This document shows positions 9,704 to 15,811 of a stretch of 16,779 nucleotides of DNA, in pieces (position 1 is the first letter of the stretch; every line of letters begins with the position of its first letter). Made by a program: the position numbers and the translations under genes. The DNA lies in contig DEHW01000051.1 in assembly GCA_002352135.1 (NCBI GenBank), positions 5,512 to 22,290 on the forward strand, read 5' to 3'. Under the pieces are notes generated by a model that saw nothing but the letters and a program-made list of their open reading frames with translations, was not told the DNA's origin and did no database searches. The stretch is from Lysobacterales bacterium UBA2790 (GTDB taxonomy: Bacteria > Pseudomonadota > Gammaproteobacteria > Xanthomonadales > Xanthomonadaceae).

Positions 9704-10342
9704 ATGGCCAAGTTCAAGGCGAGCGCAAAAGCCAAACCCGCAGCAGTCAAGGCCGCCCCAAAGGCGAAGAAATCAAGCACCGGAAAGCCCGAGTCAAAGG
9801 CCAAGGGCGAAGTGTTGTCTCGTTCAATCATGGAGTCGGCACAGAGCATTTGGCTGGCTGGCATGGGAGCCTTCGGACGCGCGCAAGAGGAAGGCGGAAA
9901 ACTGTTCGACTCGCTGATCAAAGAAGGCAGCAAGCTTGAACAGAAAACCCGCAAGCTTGCGACGGGTCAGGTCGATGCGGTGCGTGGCGTGGTTGAGAAT
10001 CGCGTGGAACAGGTCCGTGAGCGTGCGACGGATACCTGGGACAAGCTGGAGAAAGTGTTTGAAGACCGCGTGCAACGCGCGTTGGTGCGCTTGGGTGTTC
10101 CCAGCCGCGACGACCTTAGCCAGTTGTCGACGCGCGTCGACAGCTTGACCAGCGAGCTGCGCAAGCTTGGCAAAACTGCACCTGCGGACACTGCCAAGCC
10201 CGCTGCAAAGAAGCCGGTGGCACTGGCAAGCAAGGTTGCCGCCAAGTCTCCGAGCAAAGCCGCGCCTGCGAAAAAGACCAGCAAGCCCAAGGTCGCAAAG
10301 ACCGCGGCGCCCAGCGCCGCATCAGACGGCGAGAAAGCCTGA
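9704..10342 (+). CDS. Phasin family (PHA granule-associated) protein with Lys/Ala-rich tails
   Basis: This 212-residue protein has three parts. Residues 1-35 are Lys/Ala-rich (KASAKAKPAAVKAAPKAKK). Residues about 38-155 are an amphipathic helical phasin domain (SIMESAQSIWLAGMGAFGRA, then a coiled coil with RVEQVRERATDTWDKLEKVF). Residues about 160-212 are again Lys/Ala/Pro-rich with KPxxK-like repeats. Phasins coat polyhydroxyalkanoate granules, and PhaF-type members use a histone H1-like basic tail to bind DNA and share granules between daughter cells. The arrangement here is PhaF-like with an extra basic head. The start ATG at 9704 is set by GAGGAG at 9691-9696, seven bases away; an open frame continues upstream into the patatin gene but has no such site. 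A strong terminator follows at 10364. No PHA synthase gene is in the window, so actual PHA production is unproven. Confidence 0.92.
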   Translation: MAKFKASAKAKPAAVKAAPKAKKSSTGKPESKAKGEVLSRSIMESAQSIWLAGMGAFGRAQEEGGKLFDSLIKEGSKLEQKTRKLATGQVDAVRGVVENRVEQVRERATDTWDKLEKVFEDRVQRALVRLGVPSRDDLSQLSTRVDSLTSELRKLGKTAPADTAKPAAKKPVALASKVAAKSPSKAAPAKKTSKPKVAKTAAPSAASDGEKA

Positions 10343-10363
10343 AGATTCTGTGGTTCAGATACG

Positions 10364-10395
10364 AGAAAGCCCGGCATTGCCGGGCTTTCTTTTTT
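10364..10395 (+). terminator. Intrinsic terminator after the phasin gene
   Basis: There is an 11-bp perfect stem (10364-10374 with 10380-10390, core AAGCCCGG/CCGGGCTT), a 5-nt loop CATTG, and then TTTTTT from 10390. It lies 21 bp after the phasin stop and directly abuts the 3' end of the convergent fumarase gene (stop at 10394). The reverse strand lacks a good T-run, so it mainly serves the phasin transcript. Confidence 0.95.
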
Positions 10396-11944
10396 ACGCA
10401 ACAACGACTGGTATTTTTCCGATGCGCGACTGCCACAGCTTTGGCCCCGTGTTGTGGACAGACTCACCGGTACTGTCCACTGCCACGGTGACCGGCATGT
10501 CCTGAACCTCGAATTCGTAGATGGCCTCCATGCCCAGGTCGGCAAAGCCGACAACTTTGGCCGATTTGATCGCTTTGGACACCAGATACGCGGCACCGCC
10601 AACGGCCATCAGGTAGACAGAACGATGCTTGCGAATGGCCTCGATAGCGACCGGGCCCCGTTCCGCTTTGCCAATCATTCCCAACAGTCCCGTCTGCGAC
10701 AGCACTTGCTCGGTGAACTTGTCCATCCGCGTGGCCGTTGTCGGTCCCGCAGGTCCAACAACCTCGTCACGCACGGGATCAACCGGACCGACGTAATAGA
10801 TGAATCGACCACGGAAATCGACGGGTAAGGACTCGCCCCTGTCGAGCATTTCCACCATCCGCTTATGCGCCGCGTCCCGCCCAGTCAGCATGCGTCCGTT
10901 CAACAGCAACACATCGCCGGGCTTCCACGTGGCGACCTCTTCCGAGGTGACGCGATCCAAGTCAACCCGTCTTCCTTTGCTGGAGTCATAGGTCAGGCGC
11001 GGCCAATCCTCCAAACGCGGCGGCGTCAGACTCACTGGTCCGCTCCCGTCCAGAGTGAAGTGCGCATGCCGGGTTGCCGCACAATTCGGAATCATCGCGA
11101 CCGGCAGATTGGCCGCATGCGTCGGGAAGTCCTTGATCTTGATGTCCAGTACCGTCGTCAAACCACCCAGTCCCTGCGCACCGATTCCCAGCGCGTTGAC
11201 CTTCTCGTAAAGCTCAAGCCGAAGCTCTTCAGCCCGGTTACTTGGACCGCGAGCGATCAAATCCGTGATGTTGATCGGCTCCATCAGGGATTCTTTGGCC
11301 AGCAGCATGGCCTTCTCTGCAGTCCCACCGATGCCGATGCCGAGCATGCCCGGTGGGCACCAACCGGCCCCCATGGTCGGCACCGTCTTCAGCACCCAGT
11401 CAACGATCGAATCGGAGGGATTCAACATCGCAAACTTGGACTTTGCCTCGGATCCGCCGCCTTTTGCAGCCACGATCACATGTACACGGTTACCGGGCAC
11501 GATCTTGGTATTGATCACGGCAGGCGTGTTGTCCCGGGTGTTCAATCGTTTTCCCGCAGGATCGGCAAGCACGGACGCGCGAAGTTTGTTGTCGGGGTGG
11601 TTGTAGGCGCGACGCACGCCCTCATTGCACATGTCATCAAGTGACATCGTCGCATCGTCCCAACGCACCGCCATACCAACCTCCAGAAACACGGTGACGA
11701 TCCCAGTGTCCTGACAAATCGGCCGATGTCCCTCTGCGGACATGCGCGAGTTGATCAGAATCTGCGCCATGGCGTCCTTGGCTGCTGGCGACTGTTCCCT
11801 TTCGTAAGCGGCGGTCAGATTTTGAATGTAGTCGACCGGATGGTAGTAGCTGATGTATTGCAAGGCATCGGCGACCGATTGAATGAAATCTTCCTGGCGA
11901 ATAGTGACGGGGGCGACCTGAAAATCTTGCGCTGGCGTGCTCAC
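10394..11944 (-). CDS. fumA: Fumarate hydratase class I, [4Fe-4S]-dependent
   Basis: This 516-residue enzyme interconverts fumarate and L-malate in the TCA cycle. It is the oxygen-sensitive iron-sulfur class (FumA/FumB type), not the FumC superfamily. The three expected cluster cysteines are in CQDTG (Cys77), GAGWCPPG (Cys196) and MIPNCAATRH (Cys288). Other marks are KGGGSEAKSK (161-170) and GIGIGGTAEKA (202-212) in the N-terminal domain, and a C-terminal beta domain with LLLNGRMLTGRDAAHKR. Length fits the 500-550 of the family. I choose the GTG at 11944, preceded by AGGG, because the frame upstream is non-family sequence running into the csp terminator; the start is less certain than the identity. 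The gene is monocistronic, facing the phasin gene tail to tail and downstream of the csp terminator. Confidence 0.95.
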   Translation of the reverse strand: MSTPAQDFQVAPVTIRQEDFIQSVADALQYISYYHPVDYIQNLTAAYEREQSPAAKDAMAQILINSRMSAEGHRPICQDTGIVTVFLEVGMAVRWDDATMSLDDMCNEGVRRAYNHPDNKLRASVLADPAGKRLNTRDNTPAVINTKIVPGNRVHVIVAAKGGGSEAKSKFAMLNPSDSIVDWVLKTVPTMGAGWCPPGMLGIGIGGTAEKAMLLAKESLMEPINITDLIARGPSNRAEELRLELYEKVNALGIGAQGLGGLTTVLDIKIKDFPTHAANLPVAMIPNCAATRHAHFTLDGSGPVSLTPPRLEDWPRLTYDSSKGRRVDLDRVTSEEVATWKPGDVLLLNGRMLTGRDAAHKRMVEMLDRGESLPVDFRGRFIYYVGPVDPVRDEVVGPAGPTTATRMDKFTEQVLSQTGLLGMIGKAERGPVAIEAIRKHRSVYLMAVGGAAYLVSKAIKSAKVVGFADLGMEAIYEFEVQDMPVTVAVDSTGESVHNTGPKLWQSRIGKIPVVVA

Positions 11945-11973
11945 GATTGACCCTGCTTGCTGGTTGGAGCGCC

Positions 11974-11979
11974 ATTTTA
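11974..11979 (-). promoter_or_regulatory. Possible -10 box for fumarase
   Basis: Read on the minus strand this is TAAAAT, one mismatch from TATAAT, about 30 bp before the GTG start. No good -35 box is visible at 16-18 bp. It would give a leader of about 23 nt and supports the GTG start over more upstream starts. Confidence 0.4.
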
Positions 11980-12052
11980 CGCCCCTGCACGCCGATACAT
12001 CGCACGCGCGCATGGACATTGGTTGAAGGTGAGTGAAGGTCAGTATTCGGGC

Positions 12053-12079
12053 AAAAAAAAGCCCCGGCAAGCCGGGGCT
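12053..12079 (-). terminator. Intrinsic terminator after the cold-shock gene
   Basis: On the minus strand there is an 8-bp GC-rich stem (12079-12072 with 12067-12060, AGCCCCGG/CCGGGGCT) with a 4-nt loop, followed by eight T residues. It begins 24 bp after the csp stop codon, and separates csp from the fumarase gene, which therefore needs its own promoter. Confidence 0.95.
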
Positions 12080-12102
12080 CTTTTACATTGATCCAAAGGA
12101 TC

Positions 12103-12312
12103 TTAGAGCGGCTGAACCTGGTCGGCCTGCAGACCCTTCGGGCCCTTGGTCACGACGAAGCTGACGCTCTGACCTTCCTGCAAGGTCTTGAAACCATTAC
12201 CCATGATCGCGCGGAAGTGCACGAACAGGTCTTCGCCGTCCGGACGGCTGATGAAGCCGAAACCCTTGGCGTCGTTGAACCACTTGACGGTGCCGGTCTG
12301 ACGATCGGACAT
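12103..12312 (-). CDS. CspA-family cold-shock protein
   Basis: This is a 69-residue single cold-shock domain (OB fold), an RNA/single-stranded DNA chaperone in the cytoplasm. RNP1 is KGFGFI (16-21) and RNP2 is LFVHF (29-33). The WFN motif at 11-13 and the QEGQSVSF stretch (45-52) are typical. The start ATG at 12312 follows AGGAG at an 8-base distance. The length is the family norm of 66-70. It stands alone on a short transcript between its own promoter and terminator, with a leader of about 155 nt. The family has several copies per genome, so I give no numbered symbol; whether this copy is cold-induced or constitutive cannot be told from the protein. Confidence 0.97.
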   Translation of the reverse strand: MSDRQTGTVKWFNDAKGFGFISRPDGEDLFVHFRAIMGNGFKTLQEGQSVSFVVTKGPKGLQADQVQPL

Positions 12313-12467
12313 GTGACTTACTCCTGAGACTTGATGGTTGATGACACTCGCGATGGACGTCGCGCTACTGGGTCTGCAAGGAGGAAGGCAGCGAGGTGAA
12401 GCGATAGAGCAGATCGTGTGACCAACACCATCGGGCCACGATTCACGGTGACCCCAGCAAACACAGC
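12313..12467 (-). promoter_or_regulatory. Long 5' leader of the cold-shock gene
   Basis: The predicted start of transcription near 12467 leaves about 155 untranslated bases before the csp ATG. E. coli cspA has a comparable leader that refolds with temperature. A 6-bp pairing is visible between 12413-12418 and 12437-12442 (ATCGTG/CACGAT), and the sequence GTGACC occurs twice (12418-12423 and 12448-12453). I see no reading frame with a good ribosome site in it and no clear match to the E. coli cold box. Confidence 0.5.
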
Positions 12468-12473
12468 ACCCTC

Positions 12474-12541
12474 ACTATACGCCATAAAATGGGTACTGGC
12501 GAGGTTTGTCGAAAAATATTTTTGCGATTATTTGCTTGCAA
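12474..12541 (-). promoter_or_regulatory. Promoter of the cold-shock gene with AT-rich upstream element
   Basis: On the minus strand, TATAGT (12479-12474) is the -10 box and TCGCCA (12502-12497) a weak -35 box, separated by exactly 17 bp. Just upstream of the -35 is a strikingly AT-rich block (about 12508-12541) within otherwise GC-rich DNA, including the 12-bp palindrome AAAAATATTTTT at 12512-12523. Its position, about -42 to -74, fits an UP element bound by the RNA polymerase alpha subunit. The promoter assignment is by inspection only. Confidence 0.6.
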
Positions 12542-12572
12542 TGAGACCCGCGCCAAAACGTGTCAATGTCCG

Positions 12573-13058
12573 TCAGTGATGATGTTCCCCACCTTCACCG
12601 TGAACATGCCCGTGAAGTGTCTCCTCGAGAGTTGCCTCTCGCACCGAAACCACCTCGACAGAAAAGTGTAGATCCTGTCCAGCCAACGGATGGTTGGCGT
12701 CAACCGTAACGGTGTCGCCATCAATTGCGCTGATCACCACAGACAGCGCACCCTGTGGGCCCTGGGCCTGAAAGTTCATTCCGACGGCGAGTTCATCAAC
12801 TCCCTGAAAGGCAGCGCGTGGCACCTGCTGCAGCATCGCCTCGTCACGCTCGCCGTAACCATCTGCTGCAGCCACAGTGACGTCGAATCGATCACCCGCC
12901 TGGCGACCGCTCATCGCCGACTCAAGGCCAGGCACGATGTTGCCGGCGCCATGCAAATAGGTAAGCGGCGAGTGCCCTTCCGACGAGTCAATGGTCTCAC
13001 CAAGCGAGTTGGTCAAGGTGTAGTGGAATGCAACGACGCAGCGATCAGCAATTTGCAC
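12573..13058 (-). CDS. slyD: SlyD-like FKBP-type peptidyl-prolyl isomerase
   Basis: This is a 161-residue cytoplasmic prolyl cis-trans isomerase and chaperone with FKBP and insert-in-flap (IF) domains. The N-terminus CVVAFHYTLTNSLGETIDSS (7-26) and LHGAGNIVPGLESAMSGRQAGD (35-56) form the first FKBP part. The IF insert spans about 70-125, and VDANHPLAGQDLHFSVEVV (119-137) is the classic SlyD return to the FKBP core. The tail (149-161) has six histidines (HGHVHGEGGEHHH), suggesting nickel or other metal binding as in SlyD, although it is much shorter than the E. coli tail and has no cysteines. The GTG at 13058 is chosen because it corresponds to the conserved MQIA start and follows AGGA; the open frame upstream has no family similarity. 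It is divergent from the GntR/ABC operon with 250 bp between, where I see no clear promoter for slyD. Confidence 0.92.
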   Translation of the reverse strand: MQIADRCVVAFHYTLTNSLGETIDSSEGHSPLTYLHGAGNIVPGLESAMSGRQAGDRFDVTVAAADGYGERDEAMLQQVPRAAFQGVDELAVGMNFQAQGPQGALSVVISAIDGDTVTVDANHPLAGQDLHFSVEVVSVREATLEETLHGHVHGEGGEHHH

Positions 13059-13241
13059 GAGAGAGTCCTGAACGATGTTGGGGGTCGGACAGCCTACCAG
13101 TTGCAACCACCCCGAGGGAGCACAAGAGAGCGTTCGCATGTAAGACGCGAGCGCGCTCACGGGTGCCACGACCAACCATTTGGTGCCTTGACCTTGGGGC
13201 GCGCTTCGCCTTTGCCGTTCGTCGGGAAGATGATCCGATGC

Positions 13242-13269
13242 TGGACAAATCAAATGTTGGTGTTATAGT
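13242..13269 (+). promoter_or_regulatory. Promoter of the GntR/ABC operon
   Basis: TGGACA (13242-13247) and TATAGT (13264-13269) are one-mismatch -35 and two-mismatch -10 boxes with a 16-bp spacer, 40 bp before the first start codon of the operon. This is the clearest promoter in the window. The inverted repeat at 13258-13283 lies over its -10 box. Confidence 0.75.
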
Positions 13270-13283
13270 TATCTACAACACCA
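13258..13283 (+). promoter_or_regulatory. Inverted repeat, likely operator of the YtrA-type repressor
   Basis: Perfect 7-bp arms TGGTGTT (13258-13264) and AACACCA (13277-13283) flank 12 bp. The core reads GGTG-N16-CACC (13259-13282). I recall this form as the binding motif reported for the Xanthomonas citri YtrA regulator, but this should be verified. It covers the -10 box and the probable transcription start, so a bound repressor would block initiation. The GntR gene is the second gene of the operon, indicating autoregulation. Confidence 0.75.
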
Positions 13284-13308
13284 CTCCAACAGATCACACG
13301 GAGCCCTT

Positions 13309-13530
13309 ATGACCCGCTATCTACGCAAGACTCTGCTGGCCCTGTCCTTCAGCATCGCTGCAGTCACCACAGTCGCGGTACTTGGCGAACCCGTACAGCC
13401 AACGCTCGATGCCACCGCACAAAGCGCGCCACACGTGACCAACGATTCACCTGAAGATCGCGCAACCGCACGCCGCATGCAAATGACTTTGCCGTACGTC
13501 GGTCGAGTACTGCACAGAGAGGAACACTGA
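13309..13530 (+). CDS. Small secreted or membrane-anchored protein, unknown, first gene of GntR/ABC operon
   Basis: This 73-residue protein has a basic N-terminus (MTRYLRK) and a hydrophobic stretch at about 8-25 (TLLALSFSIAAVTTVAVLG) typical of a signal peptide or single membrane anchor. A polar region of about 45 residues ends in RMQMTLPYVGRVLHREEH. No cysteine is present, so it is not a lipoprotein. I do not recognise the family. CGGAG ends 5 bases before the ATG and the GntR start lies 1 bp after the stop, so it is clearly a translated member of the operon rather than chance. Its role in relation to the ABC transporter is unknown. Possibilities are an accessory subunit, an envelope peptide, or a sensor; none can be chosen from sequence. 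Confidence 0.75.
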   Translation: MTRYLRKTLLALSFSIAAVTTVAVLGEPVQPTLDATAQSAPHVTNDSPEDRATARRMQMTLPYVGRVLHREEH

Positions 13531-13531
13531 C

Positions 13532-13900
13532 ATGAGCGTGACCTGGAACGACAACACACCGATCTACCTACAACTGAAGGAACGGGTTGTCACAATGCTG
13601 CTCGACGGACTACTGAAGCCTGGAGAGGCGCTTCCCTCCGTCCGCCAGATCGCAGCCGAATACCAACTCAACCCCATCACCGTCTCGCGGGCCTATCAGG
13701 AGCTCGCGGACGAATCCCTTATCGAGAAACGCCGAGGACTGGGCATGTACGTTTCAGATGGCGCACCACAGAAACTGTTGAACAGCGAGCGCGAGCGTTT
13801 CCTGCGCGAAGAGTGGCCAGCTGTCCTGATCCGCATCGAGCGGCTTGGCCTGAGCTTGGACAAACTGCTAGAACAACCCACCAAGGAGCATGGCGAATGA
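13532..13900 (+). CDS. ytrA: GntR family transcriptional regulator, YtrA subfamily
   Basis: This 122-residue repressor has an N-terminal winged helix-turn-helix at about 9-77. It shows PIYLQLKERVV, PGEALPSVRQIAAEYQLNPITVSRAYQEL (the recognition helix region) and RRGLGMYVS (the wing). Only about 45 helical residues follow, too short for a FadR or UTRA effector domain. That short C-terminus is the mark of the YtrA subfamily, whose members sit in operons with ABC transporters and repress them. AGAGAGGA at 13516-13523 gives a strong ribosome site. The stop overlaps the ATPase start as ATGA. The likely target is the inverted repeat at 13258-13283. The inducing signal is unknown; in relatives, cell-wall antibiotics have been reported to induce such operons. 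Confidence 0.93.
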   Translation: MSVTWNDNTPIYLQLKERVVTMLLDGLLKPGEALPSVRQIAAEYQLNPITVSRAYQELADESLIEKRRGLGMYVSDGAPQKLLNSERERFLREEWPAVLIRIERLGLSLDKLLEQPTKEHGE

Positions 13901-14757
13901 ATGCCCCCGTCATATCCGCGCGCGGCTTGCGCAAGCGTTACAAAGGCCAAGACGCCTTGGCCGGTACCGATTTCGACATCCCGCGCGGTCGAATCGTCGG
14001 CCTGATCGGCCCCAACGGCGCAGGCAAGACCACGGCGCTCAAGGCCATGTTGGGCCTGATTCCCTTCGAGGGGCAGCTATCCGTTCTGGGGCTTGACCCA
14101 CGCACCCAGCGCGACGCGCTCATGCGCGATGTCTGCTTTATTGCCGATGTCGCGGTACTGCCACGCTGGATCAGCGTCGGTCAAGCCATCGACTTCGTAG
14201 AAGGCGTGCATCCAAAGTTTGATCGCCGCAAGTGCCAGGCCTACCTCGCCAAGACCAAGCTGACGCCGAAAATGAAGGTCAAGCAGATGTCCAAGGGCAT
14301 GATCGTGCAGATGCATCTGGCACTGGTCATGTCGATTGACGCCAAACTGCTGGTACTGGACGAGCCCACACTCGGTCTCGACATCATCTATCGCAAGCAG
14401 TTTTATCAAGACTTGCTGGAACAGTATTTCGATGAGGAAAAGACAATCCTCATCACAACGCACCAAGTCGAAGAGGTTGAGCACATTTTGTCTGACCTCT
14501 TGTTCATTCGTGATGGGCGGATATCGCTAGCCGCCAGCATGGAAGACGTCGGTGAGCGGTTCAGCGAAGTCATGGTGGCACCCGGCCTGATTGAACAAGC
14601 GCGCGCCCTGAAACCACTGGACGAAAGGCAAGTGTTCGGCAAGTTCGTTTGTCTCTTCGACGGCGTTCCGCGCGCACAACTGCAGGAACTGGGCGAAGTA
14701 CGCACACCAGGCGTCGCCGACCTGTTCGTAGCAACGATGAAGGGGACCTATCAATGA
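13897..14757 (+). CDS. ABC transporter ATP-binding protein (YtrB-like)
   Basis: This 286-residue cytoplasmic ATPase subunit powers the permease encoded next. Walker A is GPNGAGKT (38-45). The signature is MSKGM (131-135) in place of LSGGQ. Walker B is LLVLDEP (151-157), the D-loop is GLD, and the switch histidine is His189 (TTHQVEE). Where a Q-loop glutamine is usual the sequence reads FIADVAVLPRW (81-91). I believe these two departures are typical of this YtrB-like branch rather than signs of decay. The C-terminal 75 residues are an extra domain after the nucleotide-binding fold. The ATG at 13897 overlaps the GntR stop and follows AAGGAG (13883-13888), while the frame upstream is a shadow of the GntR gene. 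The stop overlaps the permease start. Confidence 0.93.
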   Translation: MNAPVISARGLRKRYKGQDALAGTDFDIPRGRIVGLIGPNGAGKTTALKAMLGLIPFEGQLSVLGLDPRTQRDALMRDVCFIADVAVLPRWISVGQAIDFVEGVHPKFDRRKCQAYLAKTKLTPKMKVKQMSKGMIVQMHLALVMSIDAKLLVLDEPTLGLDIIYRKQFYQDLLEQYFDEEKTILITTHQVEEVEHILSDLLFIRDGRISLAASMEDVGERFSEVMVAPGLIEQARALKPLDERQVFGKFVCLFDGVPRAQLQELGEVRTPGVADLFVATMKGTYQ

Positions 14758-15722
14758 GCACGATCAAAATGTTGTTGCAGCGCGAGTTCTGGGAGAACAA
14801 AGGCGGCTTCCTGTGGGCTCCTATCGGGGCCGGGTCTGCGTTCCTTGCACTCAGCTTCATGGGCGCTATCGCCGGCGAGGTGTTGGGACGCAAATCGGGC
14901 GTGTTCGTCAATGGCGTCAATATCAGCGGCATTGCCGAAAAGGCAGGAGACCAGGAGATCCAGCAACTGGGAGCTGGTCTTGATCTGGCAATGCTGATGG
15001 CCGCTGGCTGGCCAATGATCGCGCTGGGATTCGTGGTGTTCTTCTATTGCCTGTCGTCGCTGTATGACGAAAGAAAAGACCGCAGTGTGCTGTTCTGGAA
15101 ATCGCTGCCGATCTCCGACACGGCGACGGTCATCTCCAAGGCGCTCAGCGCGACGTTGGTCGCCCCATTGATCAGCGGTGGCGTCGCGATCTTGGTGGGA
15201 TTCGCCTTTCTGCTGATTCCCAGCTTCTGGTTGGTACTGCACGGCGCCAATCCATGGACGCTGGTTTTCGGGCCTGCCTCGCCAACCCAAGTCGCAGGCA
15301 CGATCCTGCTCGGCATACCGGTCTACGCACTGTGGGCTTTGCCAACGGTCGGCTGGCTGATGTTGATCTCCGTGTGGGCAAAGTCCAAGCCGTTCCTGTG
15401 GGCGGTACTGATTCCGGTCTTCGCTGGCATCTTCGTCAGTTGGTTCGACATAATGATGGCGTTCGATCTGGACTCGACTTGGTTCTGGAAGAACATTGTG
15501 GCCCGCACCCTCACCAGCGTTTTCCCAAGCACCGATCTGATCTTCCTGCACGATGGCTTTGATCGCATCGAGATAAATGGACCGGAGGATCTTCGCAGCC
15601 TGCTCAGTTGGCAGTCGAGCTTGAACACCCTCGCTTCGCTGCACACCTGGATCGGTGCCACTGCTGGGCTGGCGATGATTGCCCTCGCAACGCGTTTGCG
15701 CCGCTGGCGCGACGACAATTGA
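14754..15722 (+). CDS. ABC-2-like transporter permease of the YtrA-type operon
   Basis: This is a 322-residue inner-membrane protein with hydrophobic segments near residues 20-41, 78-102, 128-158, 178-206, 213-232 and 292-312, so six helices in the ABC-2 plan. A sizeable extra-membrane loop lies at about 42-77 and another at about 233-290. The stretch YDERKDRSVLFWKSLPISDT (104-123) is a conserved cytoplasmic coupling region I recognise from permeases of YtrA-controlled operons. It pairs with the ATPase whose stop codon overlaps its start (ATGA at 14754-14757), preceded by AAGGGGA. The substrate is unknown; drug, peptide or lipid-linked cell-wall compounds are reasonable by analogy. A long hairpin follows 26 bp after the stop. 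Confidence 0.9.
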   Translation: MSTIKMLLQREFWENKGGFLWAPIGAGSAFLALSFMGAIAGEVLGRKSGVFVNGVNISGIAEKAGDQEIQQLGAGLDLAMLMAAGWPMIALGFVVFFYCLSSLYDERKDRSVLFWKSLPISDTATVISKALSATLVAPLISGGVAILVGFAFLLIPSFWLVLHGANPWTLVFGPASPTQVAGTILLGIPVYALWALPTVGWLMLISVWAKSKPFLWAVLIPVFAGIFVSWFDIMMAFDLDSTWFWKNIVARTLTSVFPSTDLIFLHDGFDRIEINGPEDLRSLLSWQSSLNTLASLHTWIGATAGLAMIALATRLRRWRDDN

Positions 15723-15748
15723 TCTGAACGACACAGCGTGATTCCAAG

Positions 15749-15785
15749 CACGAACGCCCACCCTTCGGTGGGCGTTCGTGTATTT
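15749..15785 (+). terminator. Hairpin ending the GntR/ABC operon
   Basis: There is a perfect 14-bp stem (15749-15762 with 15767-15780, CACGAACGCCCACC and its complement) with a CTTC loop. The following bases TATTTG are poor in T, so termination may be incomplete and read-through into purB is possible. Confidence 0.75.
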
Positions 15786-15811
15786 GCTTGTCCGCAATGC
15801 CTCGGCAGTAG

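Noticed and set aside
12024..12039. Short direct repeat (TGAAGGT twice) between the fumarase start and the csp terminator
   Set aside because: The two 7-bp copies are 10 bp apart, within chance expectation, and match no regulator I know.
12512..12523. Perfect 12-bp palindrome AAAAATATTTTT as a possible protein-binding site
   Set aside because: It is self-complementary by low complexity and sits within an AT block better explained as an UP element of the csp promoter. It is kept only as part of that feature.
13059..13241. Search for a slyD promoter on the minus strand
   Set aside because: Several weak hexamers such as TAGGCT and TTACAT occur, but none has a partner at 16-18 bp, so no promoter is annotated.
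14751..15797. Open frame of 348 codons on the minus strand
   Set aside because: It is antisense to the ABC permease and runs through the terminator hairpin. Its Gln/Arg/His-rich composition is typical of a shadow frame.
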